Positions 1 through 6,392 of a DNA stretch of 6,795 bases are shown piece by piece. How positions within the stretch are numbered: the first letter of the stretch is position 1; each line of letters opens with the position of its first letter. The notes beneath the pieces are model-generated. The model had not been told where the DNA came from. It saw only the letters and a list, made by a program, of their open reading frames with translations, and did no database searches. The stretch covers positions 1 to 6,795 of the forward strand of contig JAUPWC010000531.1 in assembly GCA_030916665.1 (NCBI GenBank), in the 5' to 3' direction. This DNA is from Verrucomicrobiota bacterium. GTDB taxonomy: Bacteria; Verrucomicrobiota; Verrucomicrobiia; Opitutales; Opitutaceae. The position numbers and the translations under genes were made by a program.

Positions 1-1
1 C

Positions 2-277
2 CGCGTGAAAGGCTGCATCTCTGCCGCGTGGGTCGTCGGCGAAGTGCGCGACGGTCGCTGCCACTTCCGCAGCGACGCCGACTCGCCCCTCGTGCGCGGT
101 CTCGTGGCGCTGCTCTGCGATTTCTACAGCGACGCTCCGCCGGCCGACGTCGCCGCGACCGAGCCCGAACTGATCGAGAAAACCGGCCTCGCGCGCAGTC
201 TCTCCCCCACCCGGCTCAACGGCCTGCGCTCGGTGCGCGCCCGCATCCGCGACTTCGCGCAGGCGCACGCGGCGTAA
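2..277 (+). CDS. sufE: SufE-type Fe-S assembly sulfur acceptor, 3' part only
   Basis: The reading frame is open at the left edge, so the start lies outside the window; about 91 residues of a family usually near 140 are visible. SufE (or its paralogue CsdE) takes persulfide sulfur from a cysteine desulfurase (SufS/CsdA) on one cysteine and passes it to the Fe-S scaffold in the cytoplasm. Visible family marks, in order: V-K-G-C-I-S at the left edge, whose cysteine (bases 14-16) matches the catalytic cysteine of the GCQS motif in E. coli SufE; then S-D-A-D-S, followed by V-R-G-L-V-A-L-L; then the C-terminal L-S-P-T-R-L-N-G-L and a final amphipathic helix. The stop is TAA at 275-277. SufE and CsdE cannot be told apart from this fragment, and whether a suf operon lies upstream cannot be seen. 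A GTG at 5 is in frame but falls inside the conserved core, so it is not the start. Confidence 0.9.
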   Translation, partial: RVKGCISAAWVVGEVRDGRCHFRSDADSPLVRGLVALLCDFYSDAPPADVAATEPELIEKTGLARSLSPTRLNGLRSVRARIRDFAQAHAA

Positions 278-294
278 CGCGCTTGCGCCTGCCT

Positions 295-355
295 TTTGTG
301 GGTCAGCGCGCTCGTGCGCGCCCCGAGCCGCACCCGCAAGCGGGCTGCCCACAAA
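295..355. repeat. REP/BIME-like inverted pair of palindromic elements
   Basis: This element lies in the 187-base gap between sufE and the DUF1501 gene. The outer arms are TTTGTGGG (295-302) and CCCACAAA (348-355), a perfect 8-bp stem, continued by CAGC (304-307) with GCTG (344-347) past one bulged T. Two inner hairpins lie within: GCGC-rich arms around TCGT (306-321), and CCCG-CAAG-CGGG (333-344). Read from each end, both halves begin TTTGTGGG, then AGC after one or two bases, then a GC hairpin, so it looks like two REP units head to head, as in bacterial BIMEs. The right half read on the minus strand shares the pattern TTGTGGG..AGC..GCTTGC with the repeat at 2055-2078. It could also help end sufE transcription, but no U-tract follows. 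Otherwise I see nothing in this gap beyond a probable promoter area for the DUF1501 gene, with no clear -35/-10 boxes. Confidence 0.7.
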
Positions 356-464
356 TCCGGAATGCGTCACCCGTCCTCGTAAATCCCCCGCCAAAGCCGT
401 CTTTCCCGGCTCGCCTCGAAACCGAGGGCGGCCATGCTGCGTCTTGTTGGGACCACCTCCCGCC

Positions 465-1925
465 ATGCCCCACTCCGAGCACGCGCACCATCACCACGGG
501 CATCCCCCCTGCCTCGGCGTCTCGACCGATATCGAGGACTACTTTCTCACCCGCCGGCAATTTCTGGGCCGCGTCGGGCTCGGCCTCGGTGCCCTCGGCG
601 CCGCCACCTTCCTTGGCCCGACCGATCTGTTCGGCGCGGTCTCGCCCGCCGGCCACGCCCCCGCCGGCAACCCGCTGGCGCCGAAACTCCCGCACTTTGC
701 CGGCAAAGCCAAGGCCATCATCCACATCTTCGCGCAGGGCGCCCCTTCCCATGTGGACACCTGGGATCCGAAGCCCGCCCTCACGCGCCTCGACGGCAAA
801 TCCCTCGGCACCGACGGCGGCGTGGCCATGGCCTCGCCCTTTGCCTTCCAGCGTTACGGCAAATCCGGCCTCGAGGTAAGCGACCTGTTCGCCAAGACCG
901 GCGCCCACGCCGACGACCTCACCGTCATCCGCTCGATGTTCACCGACATTCCGGTCCATGACGTCGCCACGACGTTCATGAACACCGGCTCCGTGCGCAT
1001 CACCAAGCCCAGCCTCGGCTCGTGGGTCGTCTATGGCCTCGGCACGGAGAACCAGAACCTGCCTGGTTTCATTTCCCTCCGTGGCAACCGCGTGCCCGTC
1101 GGCGGCGCGGGCGGCTACGGCTCGGCCTTCCTGCCCGGCATCTACCAGGGCACGAGCGTCAACACCACCGCGCGCAACGTGCAGCAGATGATCCAGAACA
1201 TCCGCAACAGCTACGTCTCCAAGACCGAGCAGCGCCGCCAGCTCGACTTCGTCCACCGGCTCAACGAGCTCCACGCCCAGACCCTCCAGCGCGACGCCGC
1301 GCTCGAATCGCGCCTCGAGACCGCCGAGATCGCCTTCCGCATGCAGGCCGAGGCGACCGATGTATTCGACATCAACAAGGAGCCCGCCGACACCCGTGCC
1401 GCCTACGGCGACACCGCGCAGGGCCGCCAGCTGCTCATCGCCCGCCGTCTCGTGGAGCGCGGCGTGCGCTTCGTGCAGGTGTGGCATGACGGCTGGGACC
1501 ACCACGACGACCTTGAGGACCGCATCACCCAGAAGGCCGGCGAGATTGACCAACCCCTCGCCGCCCTGCTCGCCGACCTGAAGCTGCGCGGCTTGCTCGA
1601 CTCCACGCTCGTCATCTGGGGCGGTGAATTCGGCCGCAAGCCCACCCGCGACCGCAACGGCGGCGACTCACCCGGCCGCGACCACAACGCCAAGGCCTTC
1701 TCCCTCGTGCTCGCCGGCGGCGGCGTGAAGGGCGGCCACGTCCACGGCGCCACCGACGAAACCGGCGCCGAAGCCGTGAAAGACAAGGTCCACGTCCACG
1801 ACCTCCACGCGACCGTGCTGCACTGCCTCGGCTTCGATCACACGAAGCTCACCTACCGGCACAACGGCCGCGACTTCCGCCTCACCGACGTCGCCGGCAA
1901 CGTGGTGAAACCGATCCTGGCATGA
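465..1925 (+). CDS. DUF1501 family exported protein with Tat signal
   Basis: A 486-residue protein of the DUF1501 family, which has an alkaline phosphatase/sulfatase-like fold; its reaction is not established. Family blocks in order: an A-Q-G-A-P-S-H-V-D-T-W-D block (residues 90-101), W-H-D-G-W-D-H-H (340-347), G-G-E-F-G-R-K-P (386-393), and G-R-D-H-N (404-408), then a C-terminal H-V-H-D-L-H-A-T-V-L block. A twin-arginine export signal is clear: T-R-R-Q-F-L at 29-34, followed by a Gly/Ala/Leu-rich hydrophobic stretch to about residue 51, so the protein is probably exported folded. I chose ATG at 465 over the in-frame TTG at 444; neither has a strong Shine-Dalgarno site. The N-terminus before the RR pair is very His-rich (7 of the first 13 residues). 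Its stop overlaps the next start (ATGA, 1922-1925), which implies a translationally coupled operon with PSD1. Length is ordinary for the family. Confidence 0.93.
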   Translation: MPHSEHAHHHHGHPPCLGVSTDIEDYFLTRRQFLGRVGLGLGALGAATFLGPTDLFGAVSPAGHAPAGNPLAPKLPHFAGKAKAIIHIFAQGAPSHVDTWDPKPALTRLDGKSLGTDGGVAMASPFAFQRYGKSGLEVSDLFAKTGAHADDLTVIRSMFTDIPVHDVATTFMNTGSVRITKPSLGSWVVYGLGTENQNLPGFISLRGNRVPVGGAGGYGSAFLPGIYQGTSVNTTARNVQQMIQNIRNSYVSKTEQRRQLDFVHRLNELHAQTLQRDAALESRLETAEIAFRMQAEATDVFDINKEPADTRAAYGDTAQGRQLLIARRLVERGVRFVQVWHDGWDHHDDLEDRITQKAGEIDQPLAALLADLKLRGLLDSTLVIWGGEFGRKPTRDRNGGDSPGRDHNAKAFSLVLAGGGVKGGHVHGATDETGAEAVKDKVHVHDLHATVLHCLGFDHTKLTYRHNGRDFRLTDVAGNVVKPILA

Positions 1926-4552
1926 GCGACGACCGGATCATCATCCCCGCCTCCCGTCATCCTAAGCGCAGCGAAGGATCCAACGACATGCACTCCCGCG
2001 GACATCACTCTGGATTCCTCGCTGCGCTCAGAATGACAGGCTTCGGATGGCTGCTTGTGGGAGCGAGCTTGCTCGCGACTTCCGGCTTCGCCGCCGAGCC
2101 CGCCCTCGCCAAAGCCGACCTCGATTTCTTCGAGGCCCGCATCCGTCCCGTCCTGAGCGAGCACTGCTACAAGTGCCACTCGCACACGGCCGACAAGATC
2201 AAGGCCGGCCTCCTCCTCGACTCGCGCAACGCCCTCCTCCACGGCGGCAACTCCGGCCCGACCATCGTCCCCGGCAAGCCCGACGAAAGCCTCCTCATTC
2301 AGGCCATCCGTTACACCGACGAAGACCTGAAAATGCCGCCCGAGGATCATGGCGGCCAACTCACCGACCGACAGATCGCCGACCTCACCGAGTGGGTGCG
2401 CCGCGGCGCGCCCGATCCGCGCGTGCCGTTGACCACCGCCGACGGCAAAAGCTACGGCGGCGTCGGTCGCCAGCACTGGGCCTACCAGCCCGTGCAGAAG
2501 CCCGCCGTGCCCGCGGTGAAGAACCCCTCCTGGGTGCAGTCTCCGGTGGACGCCTTTGTCCTCGCCCAACTCGAAGCCGCCGGCCTCGCGCCCAATCCGC
2601 TGGCCGACAAACGCACGCTCATCCGCCGCGTGACCTTCGATCTCACCGGGCTGCCGCCGACCGAGGCCGAGATCCAGCGCTTCCTCGCCGACACCTCGCC
2701 CGCCGCTTTCTCCAAGGTCGTGGACCGCCTGCTCGACTCGCCCGCCTACGGCGAGCGCATGGCCCGGCACTGGATGGACGTCGCCCGCTACTCCGACACC
2801 AAGGGCGATCCGCCGCGCCGCGACGACCCGCGCTTCCCGCACGCGTGGACCTACCGCGACTACCTCGTCGAGGCCTTCAATTCCGACAAGCCCTACAACC
2901 GGTTCATCACCGAACAGCTCGCCGCCGACCGCTTGGTCGCCGAGGCCAATGCGAAAGCCAAGCCCGCCAAACAGGAACTCCCCGACGACCAGAGCATCCT
3001 CGCCGCGCTCGGCTTCCTGCGTCTCGGCAACCAGCACGACGGCCGCCGCAACGACGTCATCGACGACCGGATTGACGTCACGACCAAGGCCTTCCTCGGC
3101 CTCACCGTCTCCTGCGCCCGCTGTCACGACCACAAATTCGACCCCATTCCGACCAAGGACTACTACTCGCTCTACGGCGTGTTCGCCAACACCACCGAGG
3201 CCCGCCTCCCGATGCTGGAGCCCGCGCTCACCGCCCGCCTGCCCGTCACCGAGGACCTGACCGACTACCTCGCCGAGGGCCGGGCCTTGATCAAGCGGAT
3301 CGAAGACCTGCAGCAACAGTTCCTGGAGATGCGCCGCGCGCGCGAACGCGACCCGCAGAAGCGCCGTGAACTCATCCGCGCCGAGGGCCAGCTCCAGCGC
3401 GAAATCACCAATCTCGAGATGAACCACCCCGGGGCCCCGGCCCGCGCCCACGCCTTGTCTGATGTGCCCCGGCCAAAGGACTTCCCGGTGCTCCTCCGCG
3501 GCGAAGTCGGCAACGCCGGCGAAGTCGTGCCCCGTCGCTTCCTCGAAATCCTCTCCGCCGACCCGAAGAAGCGCCCCGTTTGGAAGAACGGCTCCGGTCG
3601 CCTCGAACTCGCCCAGGCCATCGCCGACCCGAAGAACCCGCTCACGGCCCGCGTGCTCGTGAACCGGCTTTGGCAACAGCATTTCGGCACCGGCTTTGTC
3701 GCCACGCCCGACGATCTCGGCAACATGGGCGGCCCGCCCAGCCATCCCGAGTTGCTCGACTGGCTCGCCGCCCGCTTCGTCGAAGGCGGCTGGTCCCTCA
3801 AGCAGCTCCACCGCGCCATGCTGCTCACCAGCACCTACCAGCAAAGCAGCCGCGCCGACCCGGCCCGCCTCGCCGCCGATCCCTACAACCGCCTTCTCTG
3901 GCACTTCAGCCTGCGTCGTCTGGATTTCGAGGAGGTTTACGACTCGCTGCTCGCCATCGCCGGCACGCTCAACCGCACCGTCGGCGGGAAACCCGTCACG
4001 CCCGCCAGCGACCAGTTCGGCAAGCGCCGCGCGCTCTACTTCCTCATCGACCGACGCAACCCGCCCGAGCTGCTCACTCAGTTCGACTTCCCGAATCCCG
4101 ACACCCCCACCGGCCGGCGCCACGACACCACCGTTCCGCAACAGGCCCTGTTCCTCATGAACAGTCCGCTCGTCGTCGAAACCGCCCGCAAGCTCACGCA
4201 CCGGCCTGATTTTGCCGCCCTCAGCGACGACACCCATCGCGTGACCTCGCTTTACCTCGCCATCTTCCAGCGCGAGCCGACCAACGAGGAAGTCCGCCTT
4301 GCCATCGCCTACGTCCGTGGCAACCCGAGCGGCACCGGACTCGACGCCCCGCCCGAGCCGCCCGCGATGAGAACCGCCCGTGAGAAGCAGCGCGAGCAGC
4401 GCCAGGCCCAGCGACAGGCCCTCGCCGGCAAACTCGGTGCCCCCGACAACCGCCCCATCGGCGCCACCATCGAACCCGGCGGCCCCGTGGACGCCTGGAC
4501 CAAACTCGCCCACGCCCTCTTCCAATCCAACGAGGCGATGTTTGTGAATTGA
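1922..4552 (+). CDS. PSD1 protein: planctomycete cytochrome c (PSCyt1)-DUF1549-DUF1553
   Basis: An 876-residue exported protein with the usual PSD1 order: a cytochrome c domain of planctomycete type near 65-150 with haem motif C82-Y-K-C85-H86; DUF1549 near 204-430, starting S-P-V-D-A-F-V-L-A-Q-L and containing a second C398-A-R-C401-H402; a charged, coiled-coil-like stretch near 455-500; and DUF1553 near 557-815 (L-T-A-R-V-L-V-N-R-L-W block), ending with the typical L-F-Q-S-N-E. These proteins pair with DUF1501 proteins in Planctomycetes and Verrucomicrobia; their role is unproven, and redox work outside the cytoplasm is an inference from the haem motifs. The start is uncertain: ATG 1922 overlaps the DUF1501 stop, but ATG 1988 (residue 23) has GAAGGA at nine bases and gives a shorter signal peptide, and ATG 2033 (residue 38) is also possible. 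Cleavage is likely near residues 57-58. The first 53 codons run through two repeats listed separately. Confidence 0.93.
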   Translation: MSDDRIIIPASRHPKRSEGSNDMHSRGHHSGFLAALRMTGFGWLLVGASLLATSGFAAEPALAKADLDFFEARIRPVLSEHCYKCHSHTADKIKAGLLLDSRNALLHGGNSGPTIVPGKPDESLLIQAIRYTDEDLKMPPEDHGGQLTDRQIADLTEWVRRGAPDPRVPLTTADGKSYGGVGRQHWAYQPVQKPAVPAVKNPSWVQSPVDAFVLAQLEAAGLAPNPLADKRTLIRRVTFDLTGLPPTEAEIQRFLADTSPAAFSKVVDRLLDSPAYGERMARHWMDVARYSDTKGDPPRRDDPRFPHAWTYRDYLVEAFNSDKPYNRFITEQLAADRLVAEANAKAKPAKQELPDDQSILAALGFLRLGNQHDGRRNDVIDDRIDVTTKAFLGLTVSCARCHDHKFDPIPTKDYYSLYGVFANTTEARLPMLEPALTARLPVTEDLTDYLAEGRALIKRIEDLQQQFLEMRRARERDPQKRRELIRAEGQLQREITNLEMNHPGAPARAHALSDVPRPKDFPVLLRGEVGNAGEVVPRRFLEILSADPKKRPVWKNGSGRLELAQAIADPKNPLTARVLVNRLWQQHFGTGFVATPDDLGNMGGPPSHPELLDWLAARFVEGGWSLKQLHRAMLLTSTYQQSSRADPARLAADPYNRLLWHFSLRRLDFEEVYDSLLAIAGTLNRTVGGKPVTPASDQFGKRRALYFLIDRRNPPELLTQFDFPNPDTPTGRRHDTTVPQQALFLMNSPLVVETARKLTHRPDFAALSDDTHRVTSLYLAIFQREPTNEEVRLAIAYVRGNPSGTGLDAPPEPPAMRTAREKQREQRQAQRQALAGKLGAPDNRPIGATIEPGGPVDAWTKLAHALFQSNEAMFVN
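1953..2040. repeat. Long imperfect palindrome (SERSEES / FAALRMT-type repeat) inside PSD1 5' end
   Basis: Arms of 29 bases (1953-1981 and 2012-2040) are inverted copies matching at 24 of 29 positions, around a 30-base loop. The core is GTCATyCTrAGCGCAGCG. I recognise this from memory as a dispersed palindrome found in many environmental bacteria, whose accidental translations read like H-S-E-R-S-E-E-S and F-A-A-L-R-M-T. Here both strands show it: R-S-E-G-S and F-L-A-A-L-R-M-T in the PSD1 frame, and S-E-R-S-E-E-S and F-A-A-L-R-M-T in the minus-strand shadow frame. All five arm differences are transitions. It is normally expected between genes, so a place within a coding start is odd. Confidence 0.85.
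1973..1978 (+). promoter_or_regulatory. Candidate ribosome binding site for internal PSD1 start at 1988
   Basis: GAAGGA lies nine bases before the ATG at 1988, a good Shine-Dalgarno match and spacing, and better than anything before the ATG at 1922. It sits within the left arm of the 1953-2040 palindrome, so folding of that stem in mRNA would hide it. That this site is used, and that the fold controls access, is inference. Confidence 0.4.
2055..2078 (+). repeat. REP element (TTGTGGGAGC...GCTTGC type) encoding signal-peptide core of PSD1
   Basis: The sequence TTGTGGGAGCGAGCTTGC followed by TCGCGA carries a GTGGG head and a small hairpin, GCGAG (2063-2067) with CTCGC (2072-2076) around CTTG. 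From memory it matches the very abundant Pseudomonas-type REP, whose accidental translations read G-S-E-L-A-R-D or V-G-A-S-L-L-A; both are seen here in different frames. In the PSD1 frame it encodes residues 45-53 (L-V-G-A-S-L-L-A-T), the centre of the hydrophobic signal-peptide core. It begins 14 bases after the palindrome at 1953-2040. It shares its pattern with the minus-strand half of the repeat at 295-355. Confidence 0.75.
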
Positions 4553-4559
4553 GCGCCGG

Positions 4560-5456
4560 TTACTCCGCGCACACCCAATCCGGCCAAGTGGCCTGGGCAT
4601 ACGTCCGCACCCCTTCGATCACGGCCTGCACCTGCTCCGAGGCTTGCCCGCGCCAGAGGGCGCCCATCGTGAGCGGAGAAAATCCGGGCAGCGGCACCAC
4701 GCGCACGTCCTTGGGCCGCGCCTTCCGGTCCACCAGCACGTTCAGCCCGATGCCGTCGCCGTTGGCGACGTAGCGGGTGACGAGGTCCAGCGAGGTCGCC
4801 TCGACCACATGCGGCCAGAACGCGCCCTGGGCCTTCAGTTCCTGGAAAAAGCGCTGCACGACATTGGACCGCGGTTCGAGGCAGATGAGCGGCTCGGCGA
4901 TGCGCTTCTGGGCAAAAAGTTCGGCGGCGCTTTTCAGCTTCGACGCCTTTGGCACCTGCAGCACCAGGGGAAACGAGGCGATACGTGTCATCTTCAGGCC
5001 GGTGGGCACGCGTTCATACACCGGCAGGAAGGCGACGTCGGCCTGACCCTCGCGCAGCCACTCCTCGACCTGCGACAGGTAGCCGGTCGTCCGCAGGCTG
5101 AAACGCAGTTTCGGAAACCGCACCTTCATCCCCTTCAGCACCGCCGGCAGGTGATCGCGCAGCACCAGCTCGGCGCCGCAGATGCGCAGCTCAGGTTGCC
5201 CCGCCGACTTCACTTCACCGGCCACGGTGGCAAGCCCCTCGAAAAACGGCTGCACATGCGCAAACAGCCGTTCGCCCGCCGGGGTCAGCCGGAAGGGGCT
5301 GCGCTCGAACAGGCGCACGCCCAGATCCTTTTCCAAATTGCCGACCTGTCCGCTCACCGCCGGCTGCTGGATGCCGTAGGGAATCTTGCGCACCGCCGCG
5401 CTGATCCCGCCGTGTTTCGCCACGTAATAAAACAGCTCGAGGTGATGGACGTTCAT
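4560..5456 (-). CDS. LysR-type transcriptional regulator
   Basis: A 298-residue regulator of ordinary LysR length. The N-terminal winged helix-turn-helix (residues 1-61) is clear: L-E-L-F-Y-Y-V-A-K-H-G-G-I-S, then Q-Q-P-A-V-S-G-Q-V-G-N-L-E-K, then L-G-V-R-L-F-E-R and L-T-P-A-G-E-R-L-F. A linker helix follows, and from about residue 88 a periplasmic-binding-like effector domain. The frame extends upstream to an ATG at 5510, but I chose the ATG at 5456 because the HTH normally begins a few residues after the start and the extra 18 residues look unconserved; no strong Shine-Dalgarno site decides it. It is divergent from the CarF-type desaturase, sharing a 148-base intergenic region, so that gene is its likeliest target along with itself. 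It converges on PSD1 with seven bases between the stops and no visible terminator hairpin there. The effector cannot be told from sequence. Confidence 0.93.
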   Translation of the reverse strand: MNVHHLELFYYVAKHGGISAAVRKIPYGIQQPAVSGQVGNLEKDLGVRLFERSPFRLTPAGERLFAHVQPFFEGLATVAGEVKSAGQPELRICGAELVLRDHLPAVLKGMKVRFPKLRFSLRTTGYLSQVEEWLREGQADVAFLPVYERVPTGLKMTRIASFPLVLQVPKASKLKSAAELFAQKRIAEPLICLEPRSNVVQRFFQELKAQGAFWPHVVEATSLDLVTRYVANGDGIGLNVLVDRKARPKDVRVVPLPGFSPLTMGALWRGQASEQVQAVIEGVRTYAQATWPDWVCAE

Positions 5457-5604
5457 CCGCGTTCCCGAGGAAGCCGTTTCCGCTTCCCCGCGCCACATAA
5501 TAAAATCCAATGTCCGGCATCAGGCTTATCAACTCACGGCCATGGCAGCGTTCGGATAGTCTCACGGCGCTCCGGTTCACCCGGAGCCTCAACCGCAATC
5601 CCCC
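5457..5604. promoter_or_regulatory. Divergent promoter region between LysR regulator and carF
   Basis: This 148-base gap must hold the promoters of both divergent genes. It includes an AT-richer island near 5496-5510 (TTATTATG on the minus strand, a possible -10 for the regulator) in otherwise GC-rich DNA. LysR proteins usually bind T-N11-A dyads in such regions; I could not single out one convincing site or a convincing -35/-10 pair. Confidence 0.4.
5569..5587 (+). other. Hairpin in the carF leader
   Basis: GCTCCGG (5569-5575) and CCGGAGC (5581-5587) form a perfect 7-bp stem around TTCAC, 17 bases before the carF ATG. The only purine-rich stretch of the leader, GGAG (5583-5586), lies in the right arm but is too far from the ATG (18 bases) to be an ordinary Shine-Dalgarno site. 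It could be a leader structure, half of a regulator site, or chance in GC-rich DNA. Confidence 0.4.
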
Positions 5605-6297
5605 ATGAACCTCCTGCTCACCCTGCTCCTGATCGCCGTCCAAGTCGTGCTCATCGTCGGCCTGGCCGACTTCATCGCCGGCCTCGTCCACTGGGCCGAG
5701 GACGCCTACTTCACCGAGGACACGCCGGTGATCGGCAAACTCGTGATCGCGCCAAACATCGTGCACCACCACCTGCCGCGCCATTTCACCCGCCTGTCGT
5801 GGTGGGAGAGTTCGCGGCTCCTCGTGCTCGTCGGCCTCGTGCTGATCGCCGTCGCCTGGCCGCTGGGCCTGCTCGCCTGGCAGCTGCTGCTCTTCGTGGC
5901 GGTGAGCGTGAGCGCCAACGAAATCCACAAGATGGCGCACCGCACCCGGACCGAAAACGGACGGTTCATCTCCATGCTCCAGGACTGGCGCATCCTCCAG
6001 ACCGCCCGCCACCACGGCCTGCACCACGCCGATCCGAAGAACACCTACTACTGCCCGGTGACCAACTTCGTGAACCCGCTCCTCGAACGCATCGGATTCT
6101 GGCCGCGCCTGGAGGAGTTCATCGAACGCCGCACCGGCGTCGCGCACCGTCACGACACCGCCGTCCGCGGCCAGGGCCCCGGCCGCGACTGGCTGGAGCA
6201 GTTCCGCCCGAAACCCGCCGCCGCGTCCCGCCCGTGCGGACGCAACTGCCCCGGCTGCCCGCGCTGCGCGCTGAAGGATCTGCGCATGCCTGCGTAA
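5605..6297 (+). CDS. carF: CarF/TMEM189 (PEDS1)-type lipid desaturase
   Basis: A 230-residue integral membrane protein of the lipid desaturase family that includes Myxococcus CarF, animal TMEM189/PEDS1 and plant FAD4. CarF and PEDS1 put the vinyl-ether double bond into plasmanylethanolamine, making plasmalogens, with O2 and a di-iron site held by histidines. Visible marks: a first hydrophobic segment (residues 3-21); D22-F-x2-G-x2-H29-W; N51-I-V-H-H-H (His54-56) with P58 and H60; a hydrophobic hairpin near 72-103; N105-E-I-H108-K-x2-H112; and H136-H-G-L-H140-H followed by N-x-Y-Y-C-P-V-T-N, closing the catalytic region by about 165. The start is ATG 5605, right before the first membrane segment; no good Shine-Dalgarno site is present. 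The last 20 residues hold C211-x3-C215-x2-C218-x2-C221, which I do not know from characterised members. The substrate is inferred; an FAD4-like acyl-chain activity is the main alternative. Confidence 0.88.
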   Translation: MNLLLTLLLIAVQVVLIVGLADFIAGLVHWAEDAYFTEDTPVIGKLVIAPNIVHHHLPRHFTRLSWWESSRLLVLVGLVLIAVAWPLGLLAWQLLLFVAVSVSANEIHKMAHRTRTENGRFISMLQDWRILQTARHHGLHHADPKNTYYCPVTNFVNPLLERIGFWPRLEEFIERRTGVAHRHDTAVRGQGPGRDWLEQFRPKPAAASRPCGRNCPGCPRCALKDLRMPA

Positions 6298-6392
6298 TCA
6301 ATCTGTAGCCGGTTCGTTGACCCCGGGCTTCGCCAGCATCGCACCTCACCGCAGTCGGCGACCCCGTCTGCACCCAAAATCCAACGAGCACA

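Noticed and set aside
303..1553. A 416-codon minus-strand frame antisense to the DUF1501 gene.
   Set aside because: Low-complexity Gly/Ala/Val/Glu composition, no recognisable domain, and it is fully explained as a shadow of the DUF1501 gene.
1953..2040. The palindrome as a CRISPR unit or an intrinsic terminator.
   Set aside because: There is a single inverted pair with no direct-repeat array, and no U-tract; it is inside an open frame.
1853..4600. A 915-codon open frame on the minus strand, antisense to PSD1.
   Set aside because: It is the mirror of a strongly coded GC-rich gene; its Gly/Val/Glu/Ala-rich composition is typical of a shadow frame, and no domain is visible. PSD1 on the other strand has clear conserved domains.
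5457..5510. LysR start at the upstream ATG 5510, adding 18 residues.
   Set aside because: The helix-turn-helix would then begin unusually far from the start, and the added residues fall in the AT-richer promoter-like stretch.
5510..5546. Short palindromes (GCCATGGC and the imperfect ATG-CCGG-CAT) as LysR operator sites.
   Set aside because: They are too short to separate from chance and do not give a convincing T-N11-A dyad.
4644..6308. A 554-codon plus-strand frame spanning the LysR antisense strand, the intergenic region and carF in another frame.
   Set aside because: It crosses two well-supported genes and a promoter region, and is rich in Arg/Pro/His as shadow frames are in this DNA.
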